A stretch of DNA of 64,000 bases from Acidovorax carolinensis (GTDB lineage: Bacteria; Pseudomonadota; Gammaproteobacteria; Burkholderiales; Burkholderiaceae_C): assembly GCF_002157145.1 (NCBI RefSeq), contig NZ_CP021361.1, forward strand, positions 3,496,001-3,560,000. The letters run 5' to 3'. A model generated the notes under the pieces. That model was not told where the DNA came from. It worked only from the letters and a program-made list of their open reading frames with translations, and made no database searches. The translations under genes were made by a program, and so were the position numbers. Positions 37,243 to 46,977 of the stretch are shown in pieces (position 1 is the first letter of the stretch; each line of letters opens with the position of its first letter).

Positions 37243-38163
37243 TCAGTAGCCACGCCCGGGGTCCACGATACCGGCGATGGGCTCGTCGCGCGCCAGGGCA
37301 CCGATCTTGCCCGCGATCTGGGCAATGCTTTCCTCGCGCAGCGTGCGCGCCGAAGTGTGGGGCGTGGCGGTGATGCGCGGGTGGCTCCAGAACGGATGGC
37401 CAGCGGGCAGCGGCTCGGTGCGGAACACGTCGAGCGTGGCGCCGGCAAGGTGGCCGCTGTCCAGCAGCGCCAGCAGGTCGGCATCCACCAGATGCGCGCC
37501 GCGCGCCACGTTGATGACGTAGCCGCCCGGTTGCAGGCGCGACATGTTGTCGCGGTTCAGGATGTCCTGCGTGTCCGGCGTGAGCGGCAACAGGTTGACA
37601 AGCACGCGGCTCGCGGCCAGAAATTCGTTGAACTTTTCAGCGCCATTGAACGCGCGCACGCCGGCTATGGCTTTGGGCGACCGGCTCCAGCCATTCACCG
37701 GAAACTCGAACTGCGCCAGCGCCTTGGCCACGCGCTCGCCGAGCACGCCCAGCCCCATCACGCCCACGGGAAAATCCTGGCGCAGACGGGGCTTGCGGTA
37801 GGCCCATTGCCCCGCGCGCATGCCAGCCTCGTACTGGTCGAATTCGCGGAAATGGCGGATGACGGCGTGGCACACATATTCGGCCATCTGCACCGCCATG
37901 CCGGCATCGTCCAGGCGCACCACGCGGGCGCCGGGCGGCAGGCGCCGCTGCAGCAGCGCATCCACGCCCGCCCCAATGTTGAACAGGGCTTTTATGCCCT
38001 GCTGCTCGTCCATGAACTGCTGGGGCGGCGCCCAGACCACGGCGTAGTCGGCAACCGGGGCGCCGGGTTGCCAGACAGAGACTTCAGCGCCGGGCAGCGC
38101 CGCAGCGAGCCCTTGAAGCCAAGGCTCGGCCTTGGTATCGGTACAACAAAAAGTGATTTTCAT
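37243..38163 (-). CDS. ghrA: Glyoxylate/hydroxypyruvate reductase A (D-2-hydroxyacid dehydrogenase)
   Basis: A 306-residue NAD(P)H-dependent reductase of the GhrA type, acting on glyoxylate and hydroxypyruvate. The Rossmann motif is VGVMGLGVLGERVAKAL (about residues 137-153); VINVARGAHLVD contains the catalytic Arg, DVFRTEPLP the Glu and PHTSA the His. The start MKITFCC at 38163 is chosen over an upstream ATG without homology. It lies inside the leucine cluster between mccA and mvaB, although it is not a leucine enzyme. It may link to the glyoxylate pool controlled through AceK. Confidence 0.9.
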   Translation of the reverse strand: MKITFCCTDTKAEPWLQGLAAALPGAEVSVWQPGAPVADYAVVWAPPQQFMDEQQGIKALFNIGAGVDALLQRRLPPGARVVRLDDAGMAVQMAEYVCHAVIRHFREFDQYEAGMRAGQWAYRKPRLRQDFPVGVMGLGVLGERVAKALAQFEFPVNGWSRSPKAIAGVRAFNGAEKFNEFLAASRVLVNLLPLTPDTQDILNRDNMSRLQPGGYVINVARGAHLVDADLLALLDSGHLAGATLDVFRTEPLPAGHPFWSHPRITATPHTSARTLREESIAQIAGKIGALARDEPIAGIVDPGRGY

Positions 38164-38236
38164 GGCGCCCGAGGGTAACGCCATTGCACCGCGCTTGCAG
38201 TCAGGCATGGCGCGCCCCTTGAGAACATTTTCACGC

Positions 38237-40342
38237 TCAGGCCTTTTCGGCGATCAACAGCTTGAGCAGCTCGGCGCCCTCGGTGACCTGGTCACCGGGC
38301 GCGTAGAGCAGCTCGGCCACCACGCCATCGGCCGGCGCGGCAATGGTGTGCTCCATCTTCATGGCCTCCATTACCGCCAGCGGCTGGCCCTTGGTCACGG
38401 TGTCGCCCGCCTTCACGGCAAACGACACCACCTTGCCCGGCATGGGCGCGGTGAGGCGCCCGCCCTCGGCCGCTGCCTCGCCCGCGTGGGCCAGCAGGTC
38501 GATGGCGGTAATCTGCGTGGCGCCCAGCGGGGTGAAGACATGGTCCACCTCGCCCTGGGCATAGACAGCGGCACGCGTGCGCTGGCCGGCAAATTGCAGC
38601 TCGATGCCTTCGGCCTGCGCTGAAAACACCAGCGGTCCGGCAACTGCGGCATCGCCCTCGCCCACTGCCAGATGCAGACAGCCGCCACGCTCGTAGGTCA
38701 GCCAGGCCTTGGCGTGCTCGCCACCAAACTCAAACTCGAAACGGCGCTGCACCACGCCATGCGTGTGGAAACCGTCGCGGCGGCTGAACGGGTCCACGCC
38801 CTCGCTGGCGCGCTCGCGCAGCAGGGTTTGCGCCACGGCAGCGGCAGCGGCCAGGGGCAGGCCAACGCTTTCCAGGTGGAACAGCACGGCCTGCTCGCGC
38901 GGGATGAGGGCGGTGTCGAGGTTGGCCTTGGCAAACGACTCGGTGCGCGCCACGCGGCGCAAGAACTGCACATTGGTCGCCAGGCCCACGATGTGGGTCT
39001 GGGCCAGCGCTTCATCCAAGCGGGCCAGCGCCTGCTCGCGCGTGTCGCCGTGCACGATGAGCTTGGCCACCATGGAGTCGTAGAACGGGCTGATCGCATC
39101 GCCCTGGCGCACGCCGGAGTCCACGCGCACGGCACCTCGCTCAAAGGTCACGCACTCAGGCAGCCCATACACGTTGAGCGATCCCGTGGCGGGCAGGAAG
39201 TTGTTGTCGGGGTTCTCGGCGCAGATGCGCGCCTCGATGGCGTGGCCGGTGATGCGCAGTTCGTCTTGCTGCAGCGGCAGGGGCTCGCCCGCGGCCACGC
39301 GCAGTTGCCACTCCACCAGGTCCTGCCCGGTGATGGCTTCGGTCACGGGGTGCTCCACCTGCAGGCGGGTGTTCATTTCCATGAAGAAGAAATTCATCAC
39401 GGGCTTGTTGCCCCCCACGCCCCACACTTCGTGTGGTTCGCTGCCCCCCGAGGGGACGCTCGCTTGCTTGGGGCGGCCCGGCGCGGCGCTCGAGTCGTCA
39501 CGCTGCTCGACGATGAATTCCACCGTGCCCGCGCCCACATAGTTCACCGCCCGCGCAGCCGCCACGGCGGCCAGGCCCATCTGGGCGCGCATCTCGGGCG
39601 TCATGCCGGGGGCGGGCGCTTCTTCCAGCACCTTCTGGTGGCGGCGCTGCACCGAGCAGTCGCGCTCGAACAGGTACACGTAGTTGCCCAGCGTGTCGCC
39701 AAACACCTGGATCTCGATGTGGCGCGGGCGCTGCACGTATTTTTCGATCAACACCGCATCGTCGCCAAAGCTGTTGATGGCCTCGCGCTTGCACGAATCG
39801 AGTGCTGCCGCAAAGTCCTCGGCCTTGTCCACCGCACGCATGCCCTTGCCACCGCCACCGGCGCTGGCCTTGATAAGCACGGGGTAGCCAATGCGGTCGG
39901 CCTCGGCCTGCAGCAAGGCGGGGTCCTGGTTGGCGCCGTGGTAGCCGGGCACCAGGGGCACGCCGGCCTTCTCCATGAGTTGCTTGGACTCGGCCTTCAG
40001 GCCCATGTCCTTGATAGCAGAAGGCGGCGGGCCGATGAAGACCAGCCCCGCGTCGGCACAGGCCTGCGCGAATTCTTCGTTCTCGCTCAGGAAGCCGTAG
40101 CCGGGGTGGATGGCCTGGGCGCCAGTCTGCTTGGCGGCCTCGATGATGCGCTCCCAGCGCAGGTAGCTGTCCTTGGGGGCGCTGCCGCCGATGTGCACGG
40201 CCTCGTCGCACACCGCCACATGCTTGGCGCCTGCATCGGCGTCGGAGTACACCGCCACGGTCTTCACACCCAGGCGCTTGGCGGTCGCCGCCACACGGCA
40301 GGCGATCTCGCCACGGTTGGCGATGAGGATCTTTTTAAACAT
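38237..40342 (-). CDS. mccA: Methylcrotonyl-CoA carboxylase biotin-containing (alpha) subunit, with inserted repeat peptide
   Basis: A 701-residue biotin-dependent carboxylase subunit. The N-terminal biotin carboxylase begins MFKKILIANRGEIACRV and has the ATP-grasp loop KASAGGGGKGM and EMNTRLQVEHPVTE. The C-terminal biotinyl domain has AMKMEH. With MccB it converts 3-methylcrotonyl-CoA to 3-methylglutaconyl-CoA in leucine breakdown. Between FIVEQ and FFMEMNTR, where relatives have a short turn of a few residues, lie about 30 extra residues encoded by element B. They sit right before the catalytic Glu/Asn/Arg strand, in a surface hairpin. The frame is open throughout, so the enzyme is probably active, but this is untested. 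Confidence 0.93.
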   Translation of the reverse strand: MFKKILIANRGEIACRVAATAKRLGVKTVAVYSDADAGAKHVAVCDEAVHIGGSAPKDSYLRWERIIEAAKQTGAQAIHPGYGFLSENEEFAQACADAGLVFIGPPPSAIKDMGLKAESKQLMEKAGVPLVPGYHGANQDPALLQAEADRIGYPVLIKASAGGGGKGMRAVDKAEDFAAALDSCKREAINSFGDDAVLIEKYVQRPRHIEIQVFGDTLGNYVYLFERDCSVQRRHQKVLEEAPAPGMTPEMRAQMGLAAVAAARAVNYVGAGTVEFIVEQRDDSSAAPGRPKQASVPSGGSEPHEVWGVGGNKPVMNFFFMEMNTRLQVEHPVTEAITGQDLVEWQLRVAAGEPLPLQQDELRITGHAIEARICAENPDNNFLPATGSLNVYGLPECVTFERGAVRVDSGVRQGDAISPFYDSMVAKLIVHGDTREQALARLDEALAQTHIVGLATNVQFLRRVARTESFAKANLDTALIPREQAVLFHLESVGLPLAAAAAVAQTLLRERASEGVDPFSRRDGFHTHGVVQRRFEFEFGGEHAKAWLTYERGGCLHLAVGEGDAAVAGPLVFSAQAEGIELQFAGQRTRAAVYAQGEVDHVFTPLGATQITAIDLLAHAGEAAAEGGRLTAPMPGKVVSFAVKAGDTVTKGQPLAVMEAMKMEHTIAAPADGVVAELLYAPGDQVTEGAELLKLLIAEKA
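39406..39497. repeat. Interspersed element B, copy 3 (inside mccA)
   Basis: It runs TGTTGCCCCCCACGC, TTCGTGTGG, CTGCCCCCCGAGGGG, then the 20-base core (39465-39484) identical to that in uvrA. In mccA it encodes [18 protein letters not shown] and on, in a different codon phase from uvrA. Confidence 0.8.
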
Positions 40343-40457
40343 GGCGCCCTCCTGCGGCGAGATCGCCTGCGCACGCTGCGCGTGCCATGCGATTTGTCGA
40401 AACGGTTGCTAGGCAACCGCTTTCGCCACGGTTTGCAATGAGGATCTTGTTGAACAT
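40335..40457 (-). pseudogene. 40-codon duplicate of a biotin carboxylase N-terminus, overlapping the mccA start
   Basis: Just upstream of mccA, a short frame begins MFNKILIANRGES, matching the first 12 codons of mccA at 11 residues (5 base changes in 36). It then departs into unrelated sequence with a strong hairpin (CGGTTGC-CTA-GCAACCG). Its TAA overlaps the mccA start (ATGTTTAA), so ribosomes finishing it would be placed on mccA. The MFNK form is typical of other biotin carboxylases such as AccC or PccA. It may be the scar of a recombination between paralogs, or a leader peptide; the first is more likely. Confidence 0.6.
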
Positions 40458-40459
40458 TT

Positions 40460-41179
40460 TTAAGCCACCTTGGCAGAACCAGAAAAGAAAGAGGAAAGGC
40501 GCCGCAACACAGCGCGCAAAAACTTGAACAGCACCACCAGCAGCACCACCGAAACGACCACCATCACGACCAGCGCAATGCCAAAGGCCACGGGGTACTG
40601 CGTGGCCAGCCACACCACCGCCACCACCAGTCCGTCCTCAAAGAACGACAGACCCCAGTTGGAAAACGGCTCGGGCGAGGTGTTCACGGCCGCCCGCGTG
40701 GTCATCTTGGTGGCCAGCGCCGTGGCAGACAGGGAACCGCCCAGCAGCCCCGCCACCACCGCCATCGTGGCGTTGTCGGCGCCAAACACGCCATACGCCA
40801 ATGCGGCGCCAGCGGGCACGCGGATGAAGGCGTGCACCGCATCCCAGGCGCTATCCACCCAGGGCACCTTGTCGGCAAAAAACTCCACCATCAGCATGAA
40901 GCCGCTGACCATCAGCACCAACGGGTGCTGCAGCATGGCCAGACCCGGCGGTAAAGGCATCCAGCCGAGCACACCCATCATGCCGACCAGAAACACCACC
41001 GCATACAGCCGAAACCCGCTGGCCCAGCCCAATGCCGCCGCCAGCGCCAGCAGGCTGGGCATGTCGAGCCGCTCGGTGACCGTCGCCGCCGCGTCGCCCA
41101 CAGCACGCGCCGTGCCGCCATCGACATGCAGCCCCAAGGTGTGGAGCCACTGCACGATGTTGAACCAGAGGGTGTCCAT
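40460..41179 (-). CDS. DUF4126 family membrane protein
   Basis: A 239-residue protein with five or six hydrophobic helices: SLLALAAALGWASGFRLYAV, LVLMVSGFMLMVEFFADKVP, ATMAVVAGLLGGSLSATALA and a C-terminal VVMVVVSVVLLVVLFKFL. The segment FFADKVPWVDSAWDAVHAFI is the hallmark of DUF4126. The function of the family is unknown. It lies between the methylglutaconyl-CoA hydratase gene and mccA on the same strand, so it is probably cotranscribed with the leucine genes, without evidence of a role in that pathway. Confidence 0.88.
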   Translation of the reverse strand: MDTLWFNIVQWLHTLGLHVDGGTARAVGDAAATVTERLDMPSLLALAAALGWASGFRLYAVVFLVGMMGVLGWMPLPPGLAMLQHPLVLMVSGFMLMVEFFADKVPWVDSAWDAVHAFIRVPAGAALAYGVFGADNATMAVVAGLLGGSLSATALATKMTTRAAVNTSPEPFSNWGLSFFEDGLVVAVVWLATQYPVAFGIALVVMVVVSVVLLVVLFKFLRAVLRRLSSFFSGSAKVA

Positions 41180-41205
41180 GGTGTGGGGTGCTCAGAACGG
41201 AAGGG

Positions 41206-42003
41206 TCACGCCACCAACCAGGCAGGTTTGCGCTTGTTGAGGAAAGACTGGACGCCTTCCTTGCCTTCGTCGCTGGCGCGGATGTCGGCAATGCCCTGCA
41301 CAGTGGCGGCGATCAGGCTCGCGTTGATCTCTCGCTCTGCAACATCCATCACCAGCTTTTTGCACGCGCGCACGGCGTTGGGGCTGGCGCTGGTCAGGGC
41401 CTTGAGCAGTTCATCGACCTTGGCATCCAGCTGGTCGGCAGCCACCACCTCGTGCACAAAGCCAATGCGCAACGCCTCCGCCGCGCCAAAACGCTCGGCC
41501 GTGAGGAAATAACGATGTGCCGCCCGCGCGCCCATGGCGCGGATCACATAGGGGCTGATGGTGGCGGGGATGAGGCCCAGCTTCACTTCGCTGAGGCAAA
41601 AGCCCGCCGTGTCCACCGCCACGGCCATGTCGCAGGCGGCCACCAGGCCCATGCCGCCCGCATACACATCGCCCTGCACGCGGGCGATGGTTGGCTTGGG
41701 GCATTCGTAGATCACACGCAGCATCTCGGCCAGCTTGGCGGCATCGGCGATGTTCTCGTCGCGCGTGTAGTCGGCCATGCGGCGCATCCAGTTGAGGTTG
41801 GCCCCTGCACAGAGCGCGGGCCCCTCGGCCGCCAGCACCACGGCGCGCACGTCGGCACGCCCGCCCACATCCATGAAGGCGGCGGTGATTTCGGCGATGA
41901 CTTCGTCGCTGAACGCGTTGCGGATCTCGGGCTGGGTCAGGGTGACACGCGCAACGGCGCCTTCGTATGTGATGACCAAGTTAGGTTGACTCATGGCGTT
42001 CAT
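41206..42003 (-). CDS. liuC: Methylglutaconyl-CoA hydratase (enoyl-CoA hydratase family)
   Basis: A 265-residue crotonase-fold enzyme. Oxyanion-hole motifs are ALCAGANLNWM (about residues 63-73) and GDVYAGGMGLVAACDMAVAV; the latter includes the catalytic region, followed by FCLSEVKLGLIPATISPYV. The NWM pattern after AGANL and its place between mccB and mccA identify it as the hydratase turning 3-methylglutaconyl-CoA into HMG-CoA. The start could be 42003 (MNAMSQPN) or 41994 (MSQPN); neither has a strong ribosome site. Confidence 0.9.
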   Translation of the reverse strand: MNAMSQPNLVITYEGAVARVTLTQPEIRNAFSDEVIAEITAAFMDVGGRADVRAVVLAAEGPALCAGANLNWMRRMADYTRDENIADAAKLAEMLRVIYECPKPTIARVQGDVYAGGMGLVAACDMAVAVDTAGFCLSEVKLGLIPATISPYVIRAMGARAAHRYFLTAERFGAAEALRIGFVHEVVAADQLDAKVDELLKALTSASPNAVRACKKLVMDVAEREINASLIAATVQGIADIRASDEGKEGVQSFLNKRKPAWLVA

Positions 42004-42055
42004 CTCTAAAATTCAATTTACTAAGGGCCGTCTGCGGGCTATGAAACTGTCGCAG

Positions 42056-42172
42056 CCCAGACCAGTGCCCCCGCGCAAGGGCCGCCCCGCCGCGCTGGGG
42101 GCGTTCCCCTCCCGCCTCGCGCAGCGAGGCGAGAGAGGGGGAAGGCGCGAAGCGACTCAGGGGGTGCTCCAT
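42056..42172. repeat. GC-rich palindromic intergenic element (single copy here)
   Basis: The gap between mccB and liuC holds CCCCCGCGCAAGGGCCGCCC and CCTCGCGCAGCGAGGCG, then GAGAGGGGGAAGGCGCGAAG. It is rich in short inverted repeats. I see no second copy in the window, so its status as an interspersed element rests on memory of similar sequences in Comamonadaceae. Confidence 0.35.
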
Positions 42173-42173
42173 C

Positions 42174-43781
42174 TCACATGCGGAACAGGCCGAACTTCGT
42201 GTCTTCGATCGGCGCGTTGCGTGTGGCCGCCAGGCCCAGTGCCAGCACGCGGCGGGTGTCGGCGGGGTCGATCACACCGTCGTCCCACAAGCGCGCCGTG
42301 GCGTAATAGGGGTGGCCCTGGTCTTCGTACTGGCGGCGGATGGGGGCCTTGAAGGCTTCTTCTTCCTCCATGCTCCACTGGCCACCCTTGCCCTCGATGC
42401 CATCGCGCTTGACGGTGGCCAGCACGCCCGCCGCCTGCTCGCCGCCCATGACGCTGATGCGCGCGTTCGGCCACATCCACAGGAAGCGGGGCGAGTACGC
42501 CCGGCCGCACATGCCGTAGTTGCCCGCGCCAAAGCTGCCGCCAATGATGATGGTGAACTTGGGCACGCTGGCCGTGGCCACGGCCGTGACCATCTTGGCG
42601 CCGTTGCGCGCAATGCCTTCGTTTTCGTACTTGCGGCCCACCATGAAACCGGTGATGTTCTGCAAAAACACCAGCGGGATCTTGCGCTGGCAGCACAGCT
42701 CGATGAAGTGCGCAGCCTTCAGGGCCGACTCGCTGAACAAAATGCCGTTGTTGGCGATGATGCCCACCGCCATGCCCTCGATGCGTGCAAAGCCGGTGAC
42801 CAGCGTGGTGCCGTAGCGCGCCTTGAACTCGTCGAATTCGCTGCCGTCCACGATGCGGGCGATGATCTCGCGCACATCAAAGGGCTTGCGCGTGTCCACG
42901 GGGATCACGCCATACAGTTCTTCAGCTACAAATTTAGGAGCTTCAGGCGCTTTATCTGCGGGCGCTGGAGCCTTGTTTTTATTCAAATTGCGCACCGCAG
43001 TGCGCGCCAGCTGCAGCGCGTGCATGTCGTTTTGCGCCAGGTGGTCGGCCACACCCGACAGGCGCGTGTGCACGTCGCCGCCGCCCAGGTCCTCGGCCGT
43101 CACCACCTCGCCCGTGGCGGCTTTGACCAGCGGTGGGCCACCCAGGAAGATGGTGCCCTGGTTCTTGACGATGATGGACTCGTCGCTCATTGCGGGCACA
43201 TAGGCACCGCCCGCCGTGCAGCTGCCCATGACCACGGCGATCTGCGAGATGCCCATCGCGCTCATGTTCGCCTGGTTGAAGAAGATGCGGCCGAAGTGGT
43301 CGCGGTCGGGGAAGACCTCGTCCTGATTCGGCAGGTTGGCGCCGCCCGAGTCCACCAGGTAGATGCAGGGCAGATGGTTCTGCTGCGCCACTTCCTGCGC
43401 GCGCAGGTGCTTCTTCACCGTCAGCGGGTAGTAGGTGCCGCCCTTCACCGTGGCGTCGTTGCACACGACCATGCAATCCACGCCACTCACCCGGCCAATG
43501 CCCGCGATCAGGCCTGCGCCGGGCGCGTCGTGGTTGTACATGTTGAGCGCGGCCAGCGGTGCCAGCTCCAAAAATGGCGTGCCGGGGTCCAGCAGCATCT
43601 GCACGCGTTCGCGCGGCAGCAGCTTGCCGCGGGCCACATGCTTGGCGCGCGCGGCCTCGCCGCCACCCAGAGCAATCTTGTCGAGCTGGGCGCGCAGGTC
43701 ATCCACCAGCGTGCGCATGGCCATGGCGTTGGCCAGAAAGTCGGCCGAGCGGGCGTTGAGTTGGGTATCGAGAATGGTCAT
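42174..43781 (-). CDS. mccB: Methylcrotonyl-CoA carboxylase carboxyltransferase (beta) subunit, with inserted repeat peptide
   Basis: A 535-residue carboxyltransferase subunit. Motifs are [52 protein letters not shown] and, in the second half, [20 protein letters not shown] and the final FGLFRM. They fit MccB rather than propionyl-CoA carboxylase. It moves CO2 from biotin on MccA to 3-methylcrotonyl-CoA. The start at 43781 (MTILDTQLN) follows GAGAGCGA; the longer open frame upstream is a shadow of the acyl-CoA synthetase gene. About residues 266-286 ([18 protein letters not shown]) come from an element A copy between the two crotonase-like halves. Confidence 0.95.
   Translation of the reverse strand: MTILDTQLNARSADFLANAMAMRTLVDDLRAQLDKIALGGGEAARAKHVARGKLLPRERVQMLLDPGTPFLELAPLAALNMYNHDAPGAGLIAGIGRVSGVDCMVVCNDATVKGGTYYPLTVKKHLRAQEVAQQNHLPCIYLVDSGGANLPNQDEVFPDRDHFGRIFFNQANMSAMGISQIAVVMGSCTAGGAYVPAMSDESIIVKNQGTIFLGGPPLVKAATGEVVTAEDLGGGDVHTRLSGVADHLAQNDMHALQLARTAVRNLNKNKAPAPADKAPEAPKFVAEELYGVIPVDTRKPFDVREIIARIVDGSEFDEFKARYGTTLVTGFARIEGMAVGIIANNGILFSESALKAAHFIELCCQRKIPLVFLQNITGFMVGRKYENEGIARNGAKMVTAVATASVPKFTIIIGGSFGAGNYGMCGRAYSPRFLWMWPNARISVMGGEQAAGVLATVKRDGIEGKGGQWSMEEEEAFKAPIRRQYEDQGHPYYATARLWDDGVIDPADTRRVLALGLAATRNAPIEDTKFGLFRM
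42924..42986. repeat. Interspersed element A, copy 7 (inside mccB)
   Basis: The minus strand reads AATAAAAACAAGGCTCCAGC, GCCCGCAGATAAAGCGCC, then TGAAGCTCCTAAATTTGTAG. The GATAAAGCGC block is shared with uvrA 20601-20660 and with 49204-49261, and the overall order with 3702-3765. It is translated in frame. Confidence 0.7.
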
Positions 43782-43795
43782 ACGTTGTCGCTCTC

Positions 43796-45526
43796 TCAAG
43801 CAGTCTTTTGTTCTTCCAGGCCCAGCAGATCCTTCATCTCGTCGCGGATCTTGAACTTCTGGATCTTGCCCGTCACCGTCATCGGGAAGCTGGTGACAAA
43901 GCGGATGTAGCGCGGCACCTTGTAGTGCGCGATCTGGCCCTTGCAGAAGGCACGGATGTCGTCTTCCGTCGGTTGGGTGCCGGGCTTGGCGATGATCCAG
44001 GCGCACAGTTCCTCTCCGTACCTCTGGTCGGGCACGCCCACCACCTGCACGTCCTGCACTTTCGGGTGGCGGTACAGAAATTCTTCGATCTCGCGTGGGT
44101 AGATGTTCTCGCCACCGCGAATCACCATGTCCTTGATGCGGCCCACGATATTCACGTAGCCTTCGGCGTCCATGGTGGCCAGGTCGCCGGTGTGCATCCA
44201 GCCATCGGCGTCGATGGCCTCCTGCGTCTTGGCGGCGTCTTCCCAGTAGCCGTGCATCACCGAATAGCCGCGGGTGCAGAACTCGCCGCGCTGGCCCACC
44301 GGCACTACGGAGCCGGTGTCAGGGTCCACGATCTTGATCTCCAGATGCGGCTGCACCTGGCCCACGGTGGAAACGCGCTTTTCAAGCGGCGTGGAGGTAG
44401 CACTCTGGCAGCTCACGGGGCTGGTCTCGGTCATGCCATAGGCAATCGTGATTTCGCGCAGGTTCATCTCCCCCACCACGCGCTTCATCACCTCGGTGGG
44501 GCATGGGGAGCCAGCCATGATGCCCGTGCGCAACGTGCTCAGGTCGAACTCGGCGAATCGCGGGTGGTCCAGCTCGGCGATGAACATGGTCGGCACGCCG
44601 TGCAGGCCGGTGCATTTTTCGTCCTGCACCGTCTGCAGCACCGTGAGCGGATCGAACCCGTCGTTGGGGTAGACGATGGTGGCGCCGTGCGTAAGGCAGG
44701 CCAGGTTGCCCAGCACCATGCCAAAGCAGTGGTACAGCGGCACGGGGATGCACAGGCGATCCTCGGGCGTGAGCTTCATGCATTCGCCAATGAAAAAGCC
44801 GTTGTTCAGGATGTTGCGGTGCGTGAGCGTGGCGCCCTTGGGGAAACCCGTAGTGCCGCTGGTGAACTGGATGTTGATGGGGTCGGTGGCCTTCAGGCCT
44901 GCGGCCACCTGGGCAACGCGGGCGTCGGCCACAGCGCCGCGCGACAGCAGGTCGGAAAAACGCAACAGGCCCGGCTCTTCACCCCCCACGCCGGGCTCGT
45001 CGATCCACACCACGGTATGCAGGTGCGGCAGCTGCTGCGCCTCCAGCTGGCCCGGCGTGCCGTGCACCCATTCGGGCGCCAGCTCGCGCAGCATGCCCAG
45101 GTAGTCGCTGGTCTTGAAGCGCGCCATGGTCACCAGCAGCTTGCAGCCCACCTTGTTCAGCGCATATTCCACCTCCGACGTACGGTAAGCGGGATTGATG
45201 TTGACCAGCACCAGGCCCACCTGCGCGGTGGCCAGCTGCATCAGCACCCATTCGGCGTTGTTGTGCGACCAGATGCCCACGCGGTCGCCCGGCACGAGCC
45301 CCAAACCCAGCAGCGCGCTGGCCAGGCGGTGTGCCTCGGTCTGCAGGCCGCGGTAGGTGTAGCGCAGCCCCTGGTGCCGGCTCACCAGCGCCTCGCGCTC
45401 AGGCTGGCGCGCCACCATGTCGGCAAAGAAGGCGCCGATGGTCTGCTCGATCAGGGGGACATCGGTGGCGCCACGGGCGTGGCTTATCACCAGCGGTGCA
45501 TTGTTCTGGGCAGCAGCAGTCAGCAT
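43796..45526 (-). CDS. AMP-binding acyl-CoA synthetase
   Basis: A 576-residue ANL-superfamily ligase that activates a fatty or branched acid to its CoA thioester. The P-loop is [12 protein letters not shown] (about residue 205), followed by [34 protein letters not shown] and [15 protein letters not shown]; the C-terminal lysine motif is [12 protein letters not shown]. The start at 45526 begins [13 protein letters not shown]. It is the first gene of the leucine cluster, 14 bp before mccB, and is divergent from an AraC regulator. Isovalerate or a medium-chain acid is a reasonable guess for the substrate. Confidence 0.9.
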   Translation of the reverse strand: MLTAAAQNNAPLVISHARGATDVPLIEQTIGAFFADMVARQPEREALVSRHQGLRYTYRGLQTEAHRLASALLGLGLVPGDRVGIWSHNNAEWVLMQLATAQVGLVLVNINPAYRTSEVEYALNKVGCKLLVTMARFKTSDYLGMLRELAPEWVHGTPGQLEAQQLPHLHTVVWIDEPGVGGEEPGLLRFSDLLSRGAVADARVAQVAAGLKATDPINIQFTSGTTGFPKGATLTHRNILNNGFFIGECMKLTPEDRLCIPVPLYHCFGMVLGNLACLTHGATIVYPNDGFDPLTVLQTVQDEKCTGLHGVPTMFIAELDHPRFAEFDLSTLRTGIMAGSPCPTEVMKRVVGEMNLREITIAYGMTETSPVSCQSATSTPLEKRVSTVGQVQPHLEIKIVDPDTGSVVPVGQRGEFCTRGYSVMHGYWEDAAKTQEAIDADGWMHTGDLATMDAEGYVNIVGRIKDMVIRGGENIYPREIEEFLYRHPKVQDVQVVGVPDQRYGEELCAWIIAKPGTQPTEDDIRAFCKGQIAHYKVPRYIRFVTSFPMTVTGKIQKFKIRDEMKDLLGLEEQKTA

Positions 45527-45654
45527 GGTCTTGTCTCCTGGGTCGCGCCGCTCGGCACTGAGCAGGCGGCGCCCCTCAAGCATAGAAGCCTGATCCCGCG
45601 CCGGGTTGCCACAAAGGTTGCAAATCGTGCCACGACTGCGGCACACTCTGCAGC

Positions 45655-46758
45655 GTGAAATCCCATGCCACCTTTGCCGGCTCCCCGGCGCCGCCGTTCT
45701 CGGCGCCACGCTCGCCCGCCGCAACGCCGATTGCATTTGTGCGCGCGATTGCACTGGCTTACACAAGCCGGGGACTGAGCCCAGACCGCGCCCTGGCGCA
45801 GGCACAGATTGCGCCGCAGCTGCTGCAAGACGACCAGGCCCGCATCACCGCCTGGCAGATGGAGCAGGTCTCGGGCGCCGCCATGCAGGAGCTCGACGAC
45901 GAGGCGCTGGGCTGGTTCAGCCGCCGCCTGCCCTGGGGCAGCTACGGCATGCTGGCGCGGGCATCCATCAGCGCGCCGCACCTGGGTGTGGCCCTGTCGC
46001 GCTGGTGCCGCCACCACGGGCTGATCGCGGACGACATCACGCTCACGCTGTCGGTGCAGGGCGACTTGGCAGAAATCGCCATTGCCGAGCACCGCGACCT
46101 CGGCAGCCTGCGCGAGTTCTGTCTGGTCTCGGTGCTGCGCAACATCCACGGCCTGGCTTGCTGGTACATCGACTCGCGCATTCCGCTGCTGTCGGCGCGG
46201 TTTGGCTTTGCGGCGCCCGCGCATGCCGATGCGTATGGCGTACTGTTTCGCGCCCCCGTCACCTTCAACGCAGCGCAAACGGCGATTGCGTTCGACGCCC
46301 GCTACCTGGCCCTGCCCCTGCGGCGCGACGAAGCCGCCCTGCGCCAGATGCTGCAACACGCCCTGCCCCTGACGGTGCTGCAATACCGGCGCGACCGCCT
46401 GCTGGTGCAGCGCGTGCGGCAACTGCTGGGCGCGCCGCAGGCCGGGCAAGGCGGACATGGCGGGCACGCTGCGGCGGCCCTGCCACTGCACAGCGCCGAA
46501 ACCCTGGCCCACCTGCTGCATGTGTCGCCCCGCACGCTGCACCGCCAGCTCAAGGAAGAAGGCGCCACGCTGCAGGGCCTGAAAGACGAGGTGCGCCAAA
46601 GCCGCGCCATGGACCTGCTGCACCGCACCGACCGCCCCATCAAGCAGGTGGCCGAGGCGGCAGGCTTCGTCAACGAAAAAAGCTTTATCCGCGCGTTTCG
46701 GGGCTGGACGGGGCAGTCGCCGGCAGGATTTCGGCGCAATGCGCGGGCCCCAGGGTGA
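45655..46758 (+). CDS. AraC-family transcriptional regulator
   Basis: A 367-residue regulator with an N-terminal sensor domain of the AraC 'arabinose-binding-like' type (PF12625), from [20 protein letters not shown], and a C-terminal double helix-turn-helix: [20 protein letters not shown], then [23 protein letters not shown] 45655 is the likely start, since homology begins shortly after. It is divergent from the acyl-CoA synthetase gene across 128 bp, so control of the leucine or acyl-CoA genes is the natural inference. Relatives often respond to fatty acids or their CoA esters. Confidence 0.9.
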   Translation: MKSHATFAGSPAPPFSAPRSPAATPIAFVRAIALAYTSRGLSPDRALAQAQIAPQLLQDDQARITAWQMEQVSGAAMQELDDEALGWFSRRLPWGSYGMLARASISAPHLGVALSRWCRHHGLIADDITLTLSVQGDLAEIAIAEHRDLGSLREFCLVSVLRNIHGLACWYIDSRIPLLSARFGFAAPAHADAYGVLFRAPVTFNAAQTAIAFDARYLALPLRRDEAALRQMLQHALPLTVLQYRRDRLLVQRVRQLLGAPQAGQGGHGGHAAAALPLHSAETLAHLLHVSPRTLHRQLKEEGATLQGLKDEVRQSRAMDLLHRTDRPIKQVAEAAGFVNEKSFIRAFRGWTGQSPAGFRRNARAPG

Positions 46759-46977
46759 CATGCGTCCACGCTGGCGCAGAAATGCGTGCGGACGGGGAAG
46801 CAGCCCCCCCCCCGAAGTGTTGTCGGCGTTTTTGACACCCCACTGCAGAAACGGGCCATGAATGGCACCGATTTCATGCAAGTGATTGATTCAAAAGAGA
46901 AAAAACACCACCTGTTTTTGGGCGCACAAATTGCTTTCCATCGTCGTAGCGCACTCGCCACCAAAAAAGGAGACGCC

